DNA from: an uncultured Burkholderiales bacterium
Lineage (GTDB): Bacteria; Pseudomonadota; Gammaproteobacteria; Burkholderiales; Burkholderiaceae_C
Direction of reading: 5' to 3'
Assembly: GCA_903871865.1 (NCBI GenBank)
Contig: CAIQIL010000598.1
Location: forward strand, 1-10,460
DNA length: 10,460 nt
The position numbers and the translations under genes are program-made. Shown here in pieces: positions 6,129-10,460 of this stretch; position 1 is the stretch's first letter; each line of letters opens with the position of its first letter. The notes beneath the pieces are model-generated. The model did no database searches. It was not told the DNA's origin and saw nothing but the letters and a program-made list of their open reading frames with translations.

Positions 6129-7144
6129 TGACGAAACCACCCTTGCACTCCCAGCGCGGCGCGGCCCTGCTCATGGCCATGGTCATCGTGACCCTGGTGG
6201 CCACGATCGCCTCGTCGATGGTCTGGCAGCAGTGGCGCGCGGTGCAGGTCGAAGGCGCCGAGCGCGTGCGGGCCCAGGCCACCTGGGTGCTGAGTGGCGC
6301 GCTGGACTGGGCACGGCTCATCCTGCGCGAAGACGCCCGCAATGGCGGCCCCGATCACCTCGGCGAGCCCTGGGCCATCCCGCTGGCCGAGGCCCGCTTG
6401 TCCACCTTCCTCGCGTCTGACAGCAACAACACCGCCGCCGAAGACGCGCCCGATGCCTTCTTGTCGGGCAAGGTCGATGACATGACCTCGCGCTACAACC
6501 TGCGCAACGTGGTCTCGCCCGATGGCGACGTCGTGCCGGAAGAGCTGACGGTGCTCAAGCGCCTGTGCGAGAACGCCGGCTTGCCGCCGGCCCTGGGCGA
6601 TGGCCTGGCGCAGTCCCTGCGGCGCGCGGTGCTGGCCGCCGTGTCGGTGCAGTCTGACAACGCCGTCTTCCTGGAAAAGCTTGGAGGCGATTCGGCCCGC
6701 CAGACCGCGCCGCTGATGCCGCAGACTTTCGACCAGGTGATCTGGTTGGGCATCGACGCCGCCACCCTGGAGCGCCTGCGCCCCTACCTGACCTTGCTGC
6801 CCGAGGGCACGCAGGTCAACGTCAACACGGCGCCGAAAGAGGTGATTGCCGCGGTTGTGCCCAACCTGGACCTGGCCCGTGCCGCCCGTGTGGTGCAAAC
6901 CCGCCAGCGCGCTGCCTTCAAAACGACCGACGAGGCCCGCACCACGCTGGGGGCGGGCACCTGGGACATGGGACGCCTGAGCGTCAAGAGCGATTGGTTC
7001 GAGGTGCGCGGCCGCCTGCGCCTGGAAGACAACGTCATCGAGCAGCGTCACCTGGTGCAGCGCACAGGCGACGATGTGACCGTGCGCAGCCAGTCGCGCT
7101 TCTCCGGGGTGGAGCGTGGCGCAGATCAGCCCCCCAACCCATGA
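6125..7144 (+). CDS. gspK: Type II secretion system minor pseudopilin GspK
   Basis: GspK is the large minor pseudopilin that caps the pseudopilus tip. The 339-residue precursor has cleavage expected after G12 in HSQRG/AALLMAM. Position +5 is Met rather than Glu, which is the known GspK exception. The hydrophobic helix (MAMVIVTLVATIASSMVW) is followed by an alpha-helical domain insertion. Signatures include SGALDWARLILRED, DDMTSRYNLRNVV and, near the C-terminal fold, the segment GTQVNVNTAPKEVIAAVVPNL (residues 228-248). Two consecutive ATG codons (6125 and 6128) are possible starts. The first overlaps the gspJ stop as ATGA, implying coupling. The 98 upstream codons open in this frame lie antiphase within gspJ and are not real. 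A 165-nt gap follows before gspL. Confidence 0.95.
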   Translation: MMTKPPLHSQRGAALLMAMVIVTLVATIASSMVWQQWRAVQVEGAERVRAQATWVLSGALDWARLILREDARNGGPDHLGEPWAIPLAEARLSTFLASDSNNTAAEDAPDAFLSGKVDDMTSRYNLRNVVSPDGDVVPEELTVLKRLCENAGLPPALGDGLAQSLRRAVLAAVSVQSDNAVFLEKLGGDSARQTAPLMPQTFDQVIWLGIDAATLERLRPYLTLLPEGTQVNVNTAPKEVIAAVVPNLDLARAARVVQTRQRAAFKTTDEARTTLGAGTWDMGRLSVKSDWFEVRGRLRLEDNVIEQRHLVQRTGDDVTVRSQSRFSGVERGADQPPNP

Positions 7145-7309
7145 CACCGGTGTGGCGCCATGTGCCAAGACGGTATCAATCCTTAAAAGGCCGCTATTTC
7201 AGCGCTCCTACAATGCCCAAGCGCCTAAGCTTGTGGCATGAGCCACTTTCGCGGCTTTGTGCTTTCTTCGTGCTTTTGTTCCGCCACCCGATCCAATGAC
7301 CTCACCGGC
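7145..7309 (+). promoter_or_regulatory. gspK-gspL gap with candidate internal promoter
   Basis: This is the only sizeable gap inside the otherwise tightly packed plus-strand gsp series, and part of it is AT-richer than its surroundings. TACAAT at 7209-7214 is one mismatch from the -10 consensus. No good -35 lies at 16-18 nt; TTAAAA lies 20 nt upstream. Short inverted arms GCGCT (7202-7206) and AGCGC (7220-7224) flank the box, and GTGGC/GCCAC (7233-7237, 7242-7246) form a small stem. A separate promoter for gspLMND is plausible but unproven. Confidence 0.35.
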
Positions 7310-8572
7310 ATGAGCCTCCTCATCATCCAACTGCCGACGCGTGCCCGCCACCAGGCCGAGGCAGCGGCGCCCGATGCCGCTGCCGCCAGCCCGGGGCCGA
7401 AGGAGTACAGCTACGTCCTGAGCGCAGACGGCGTGAGCGTGAGCCGCCAGGGGCGCTGCGTGGCCGCGATGCTGCCGCGCGCCGACAGCGTGGTGGCCGT
7501 GATGCCCGCCACCGACCTGAGCTGGCACCAGGTGAGCGTGCCCAAGGCGCCCGTGGCCCGCTTGCGCGCGGCCCTGGCCGGCATGCTGGAAGAGGTGCTG
7601 CTGGACGACCCCGAAGAGCTCCACCTGGCCCTGGCGCCTCAGGCCAAGGCCGGCGACAAGGCCTGGGTAGCGGTGTGCGACCACACCTGGCTGACCAGCC
7701 AGCTCATGGCGCTGGAAAAAGCCAAGCTGCGCCTGGACCGTGTGGTGCCCGCGGTGGCGCCCGACGAGCCCGCGTCGGCCTATTTCCATGAATCGCAGGA
7801 CAGCGCCTCCAGCGAGACCGATGCCAGTGGCGAGATGCTGCTGACCTGGTCCTCGGCCGCAGGCGTGTCCACCTGGCCGGCCACCGGCAGCCTGGCGCGC
7901 AGCCTGCTGCCCGAGCCGCTGCCCGTGCAGACCCGTTTCTTCGCCACGCCGCCCGTGGCCTCGCCAGCCGAGCGCTGGCTGGGCCGTGCCGTGACGGTGC
8001 AGACGCAGGCCGAGCACCTGCTGATGGCCTCGCGCTCGCTGTGGAACCTGCTGCAGTTCGAGCTGACGCCGCGCAGCAAGGGCGTGAACGCGCTGTCCGA
8101 CCAGTGGCGCCGTGTCATGAGCCCGCAGTGGCGCCCGGTCCGTGTGGGCCTGATGGCGCTGGTGGGGGTGCAACTGCTGGGGCTCAACCTCTGGGCCTGG
8201 CAGCAAAAGCAGCAGTTGCAAGGCAAGCGTGCCGAGCTGGTGCGCATCCTCAAGCAGGCCCACCCGCAGGTGCAGGTGGTGCTGGACGCGCCCGTGCAGA
8301 TGCAGCGCGAAACCGAATCCCTGCGGGCCGCAGCAGGCGCCACCGGCGACAACGACCTCGAAGCCCTGATGGGGCTGGTGGCCATGGCCTGGCCGCCAGA
8401 GCGCCCGACGACCTCCCTGCAATACGACGGCACCGCCCTGACCCTGATGCCGCCCGCCGGCTGGGGCCCGGACGACCTCACCCAGTTCCGCGCGCGCATG
8501 GGCGCCTCGGGCGTGCAGGTCGAGCCCTTGACCGACGGTCGCCTGCAGGTGCGCCGGGCTCCGCGAGGCTGA
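7310..8572 (+). CDS. gspL: Type II secretion system protein GspL
   Basis: GspL is the inner-membrane protein whose actin-like cytoplasmic domain recruits the ATPase GspE, and whose periplasmic part partners GspM. The protein has 420 residues. The cytoplasmic region covers about 1-275, with an Ala-rich stretch at 18-29 and the family motif NLLQFELTP (246-254, usually LLQGEY-like) near its end. One membrane helix lies at about 277-297 (VRVGLMALVGVQLLGLNLWAW). A short coiled segment and a periplasmic ferredoxin-like domain (about 345-418) follow. The start at 7310 gives the usual GspL beginning MSLLIIQLP. The frame is open to 7238, but those 24 residues look non-native. No strong Shine-Dalgarno sequence is seen. 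gspM follows after 21 nt. Confidence 0.93.
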   Translation: MSLLIIQLPTRARHQAEAAAPDAAAASPGPKEYSYVLSADGVSVSRQGRCVAAMLPRADSVVAVMPATDLSWHQVSVPKAPVARLRAALAGMLEEVLLDDPEELHLALAPQAKAGDKAWVAVCDHTWLTSQLMALEKAKLRLDRVVPAVAPDEPASAYFHESQDSASSETDASGEMLLTWSSAAGVSTWPATGSLARSLLPEPLPVQTRFFATPPVASPAERWLGRAVTVQTQAEHLLMASRSLWNLLQFELTPRSKGVNALSDQWRRVMSPQWRPVRVGLMALVGVQLLGLNLWAWQQKQQLQGKRAELVRILKQAHPQVQVVLDAPVQMQRETESLRAAAGATGDNDLEALMGLVAMAWPPERPTTSLQYDGTALTLMPPAGWGPDDLTQFRARMGASGVQVEPLTDGRLQVRRAPRG

Positions 8573-8593
8573 GGCCGCGCCACGAAAGTCACC

Positions 8594-9109
8594 ATGAGCG
8601 AACAAGTCTCCAAGCTCCAATCCCTGCGCGACGATGGCCTGGCCCGCTGGGCCGCCATGGCCCCGCGCGAGCGCCGCCTGGCCACGGCCGCGGCCTGGCT
8701 GGCCGGGCTGACCTTGCTGGTGCTGGTCGGCGTGCGGCCGGCTTGGCGCACCCTGTCGCAAGCGCCGGTGCAGCTGCGTGAGGTCGATGCCCAGCTCGAC
8801 CAGATGCGCCGCCTGGCCGACGAGTCCGCCGCCCTGCGCCAGCGCCCGCCCGTGCCACCCGCCCAGGCCGAAGCCGCCCTCAAGGCCGCCACCGACCGCC
8901 TCGGGGCAGGCGCCCGCCTGGCCGTGCAGCCCGACCGTGCCAACCTGACCCTGAGCAACGTGCCGGGCGAGGCCGTGGCCACCTGGCTGGAAGAAGCCCG
9001 CGTGGGCGCCCGCGCCCGCCCGCTGGAGGCCAACCTGCAGCAGGTCAAGCCCGGTGTGTATTCCGGCACCTTGGTCGTGGCCCTGGCCGCGGCCATGAAC
9101 AACCGCTGA
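8594..9109 (+). CDS. gspM: Type II secretion system protein GspM
   Basis: GspM is a small bitopic inner-membrane protein that stabilises GspL and may position the pseudopilus. The 171-residue protein has the typical layout: a short cytoplasmic start with the motif WAAMAPRERRL, one membrane helix (about 31-48), a periplasmic coiled segment (about 53-84), and a small ferredoxin-like domain (about 88-165). The ATG is preceded by GAAAG at a workable distance. It lies 21 nt after gspL and 13 nt before gspN. Sequence conservation in this family is low, so the call leans on architecture and position as well as the PRERR motif. Confidence 0.92.
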   Translation: MSEQVSKLQSLRDDGLARWAAMAPRERRLATAAAWLAGLTLLVLVGVRPAWRTLSQAPVQLREVDAQLDQMRRLADESAALRQRPPVPPAQAEAALKAATDRLGAGARLAVQPDRANLTLSNVPGEAVATWLEEARVGARARPLEANLQQVKPGVYSGTLVVALAAAMNNR

Positions 9110-9122
9110 GCGGGCACCTCCC

Positions 9123-10061
9123 ATGGCAGGCCTTCCCCTCTTCAACCGACGCCCAGGCTGGATGCGTGGCGCCACCGCGCTGACCACGCGCTGGCTGGAG
9201 TCCACCCTCGAAGTGGCGCGTTGGGAAAACATGCGCCGTGCCGGCCGCCGCTGGGGTTGGTGGGGCGCGGGTGTGGGCGCCGCGCTGGGCCTCATCGTGT
9301 TCGCGCCGGCTGCCTGGCTGGCGCAAGGCGTGGCCACCTTGAGCGACGGCAAGCTGCTGCTGGCCGACGCCTCGGGCACCATCTGGCAGGGCGATGCCGT
9401 GGCCGTGCTCACCGGCGGCCGCGGCAGCCGTGACGCCCGCGCCTTGCCGGGCCGATTGAACTGGGCCATGCGTGTGGCGGGGGGCGGTTTGCGCCTGTCG
9501 CTGCAGCAGGATTGCTGCCTGCCCGTGCCCTTGGTGCTGCAGGTCAACCCGCGCTGGTCTGGCATGTTGGTGCAGTTGGGCACTCAGGCCGATGCGGCAT
9601 CGCCTGTGCCGGGCGCGGGTGCTGCGGGCGCCATCCACGAGCTGGGCCACTGGCCTGCCGCTTGGCTGGGCGGCCTGGGCACGCCTTGGAACACCTTGCA
9701 GCTCAGCGGCGTGCTGCGCCTGGCGGCGCAAGACCTCCGGTTCGAGTGGGTGCAGGGCCGCCTGCGCCTGTCGGGCCGGGCCGAAGTCACCCTGGACAAC
9801 GCCGCCTCGCGCCTCACCACCCTGGAGCGCCTGGGCAGCTACCGCCTGAACGTGGACAGCGATGCCGACGGCCAGGTGCAAATGCGCCTGGGCACCCTGG
9901 ACGGCGCCTTGCAGCTGTCGGGCACCGGCGGGCTGACACCCACCGGCATGCGCTTGCGTGGCGAAGCCCGCGCCAGTGACGCGGACCGGGGCGCGCTGGA
10001 CAATTTGTTGAACATCATCGGGCGTCGCGAAGGCGACCGTTCCGTCATTTCGATCGGATAA
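9123..10061 (+). CDS. gspN: Type II secretion system protein GspN
   Basis: GspN is an accessory inner-membrane T2SS component found in a subset of systems, and its precise role is unclear. The 312-residue protein has one membrane helix (about 45-66, ending APAAWLAQGV) and a beta-rich periplasmic domain. The motif ASGTIWQGDA (83-92), the repeated LSG strands (VLRLAAQDLRFEW, RLRLSGRAEV, LQLSGTGGL) and the terminal NLLNIIGRREGD are typical. C131 and C132 are adjacent. Residues 1-36 precede the point where most GspN proteins begin. An alternative ATG at 9231, with GGGA 5 nt before it, would give a canonical 276-residue protein. The earlier start is kept because the extension has coding-like third positions and closes the gap to gspM to 13 nt. 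Confidence 0.88.
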   Translation: MAGLPLFNRRPGWMRGATALTTRWLESTLEVARWENMRRAGRRWGWWGAGVGAALGLIVFAPAAWLAQGVATLSDGKLLLADASGTIWQGDAVAVLTGGRGSRDARALPGRLNWAMRVAGGGLRLSLQQDCCLPVPLVLQVNPRWSGMLVQLGTQADAASPVPGAGAAGAIHELGHWPAAWLGGLGTPWNTLQLSGVLRLAAQDLRFEWVQGRLRLSGRAEVTLDNAASRLTTLERLGSYRLNVDSDADGQVQMRLGTLDGALQLSGTGGLTPTGMRLRGEARASDADRGALDNLLNIIGRREGDRSVISIG

Positions 10062-10064
10062 GGC

Positions 10065-10460
10065 ATGAAGACCCATCCCTTGACCTTCTCCCGCGCCACC
10101 GCGCTGGCCACCGCCCTGGCGCTGACCTTCGGGCCCACGGGCCTGTTGCCCGGCTTCATGGCTTCGGCCGCGCTGGCCGCGCCCGTGAAGAAGGGCGCGG
10201 CCACCGTCACGCTGAACTTCGTCAACGCCGAGATCGAGGGTGTGGCGCGTGCCATGGCCGTGATCGTGGACAAGCAGATCATCGTGGACCCTCGCGTCAA
10301 GGGCGCCATCACGCTCTACAGCGACCAGCCCCTGACCCCTCGCGAGGCTTACTTGAACTTCCTGGCGGCCCTGCGTGGCCAGGGCTTCAGCCTGGTCGAG
10401 GTTGGCGGCATGCTCAAGATCTTGCCCGAGGCCGAGGCCAAGCTGCAGACGGGCACGGTC
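10065..10460 (+). CDS. gspD: Type II secretion system secretin GspD (N-terminal part, cut by window edge)
   Basis: GspD forms the outer-membrane secretin channel of the T2SS. The visible 132 residues start with a Sec signal peptide (hydrophobic ATALATALALTFG). Cleavage is likely after A38 in AALA/APVKK. There is no lipobox cysteine. The N0 domain then begins (about 46-120): VTLNFVNAEIEGVARAMAVI, KQIIVDPRVKGAITLYS and PLTPREAYLNFLAALRGQGF, the classical secretin N0 pattern that contacts GspC. The frame is open to the last base of the window, so the rest (N1-N3 and the barrel) lies to the right. The start follows the gspN stop by 3 nt, with GGA at 10056-10058. Here gspD sits after gspN, not before gspE and gspG as in enterobacterial operons. 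Confidence 0.95.
   Translation, partial: MKTHPLTFSRATALATALALTFGPTGLLPGFMASAALAAPVKKGAATVTLNFVNAEIEGVARAMAVIVDKQIIVDPRVKGAITLYSDQPLTPREAYLNFLAALRGQGFSLVEVGGMLKILPEAEAKLQTGTV

Noticed and set aside
4761..6140. Minus-strand open frame (459 codons) across gspH to gspJ
   Set aside because: It is antisense to clear pseudopilin genes, and its translation is low-complexity with no domain.
6161..6175. Missing Glu at position +5 of the GspK prepilin signal
   Set aside because: Lack of Glu5 is a known property of GspK, so it is not a defect.
7233..7246. Small GTGGC/GCCAC hairpin as a terminator after gspK
   Set aside because: The stem is only 5 bp and no continuous T-tract follows, so it does not support intrinsic termination.
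7208..9583. Long minus-strand open frame (791 codons) antisense to gspL, gspM and gspN
   Set aside because: Its composition is His/Gly/Gln-rich and it spans three recognised genes, so it is a GC-driven shadow frame.
1..10460. CRISPR array, tRNA, rRNA, insertion sequence or phage remnant
   Set aside because: I saw no regularly spaced repeats, no tRNA-like cloverleaf, no transposase or integrase motifs and no terminal inverted repeats. The composition is uniform throughout.

Overview
The window is high-GC DNA. Its gene content and order suggest a betaproteobacterium of the order Burkholderiales. This placement is inferred from protein style and the T2SS layout, not from a marker gene. Most of the window is one type II secretion system (T2SS, general secretory pathway) locus, preceded by two unrelated metabolic genes. 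I see no tRNA, rRNA, CRISPR array, insertion sequence or attachment site.

Left part (1-3230): A strong intrinsic terminator at 11-40 ends an upstream gene outside the window. A GC-rich leader with a long imperfect hairpin (46-87) follows. Next comes a MpaB/Lcp-like (DUF2236) oxygenase-family protein that keeps the Arg/Thr/His pattern of the latex-clearing protein haem site. After a 39-nt gap comes ilvA, biosynthetic threonine ammonia-lyase with two C-terminal ACT-like regulatory domains. This IlvA carries an unusual N-terminal tail built on a 12-nt tandem repeat (KAAV units). A hairpin at 3210-3230 lies between the convergent ends of ilvA and gspC.

Right part (3286-10460): gspC lies alone on the minus strand, divergent from the plus-strand series gspG-gspH-gspI-gspJ-gspK, then a 165-nt gap, then gspL-gspM-gspN-gspD. 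gspD is cut by the window edge after its signal peptide and N0 domain. The gspC/gspG intergenic region holds a 7+1+7 palindrome and two overlapping -10-like hexamers.

How the genes work together: GspG is the major pseudopilin. GspH, I, J and K are the minor pseudopilins expected at the tip. GspC, L, M and N form the inner-membrane and periplasmic parts, and GspD is the outer-membrane secretin that GspC contacts. The ATPase (gspE), platform protein (gspF) and prepilin peptidase (gspO/pilD) are not here. gspE and gspF may lie just past the right edge, and the peptidase is probably elsewhere.

The systems present belong to known families. I found no convincing undescribed system. The points most worth checking are the IlvA repeat tail, the Lcp-like residues in the oxygenase, the regulatory intergenic regions, and lineage-specific extensions in GspC, GspJ and GspN.
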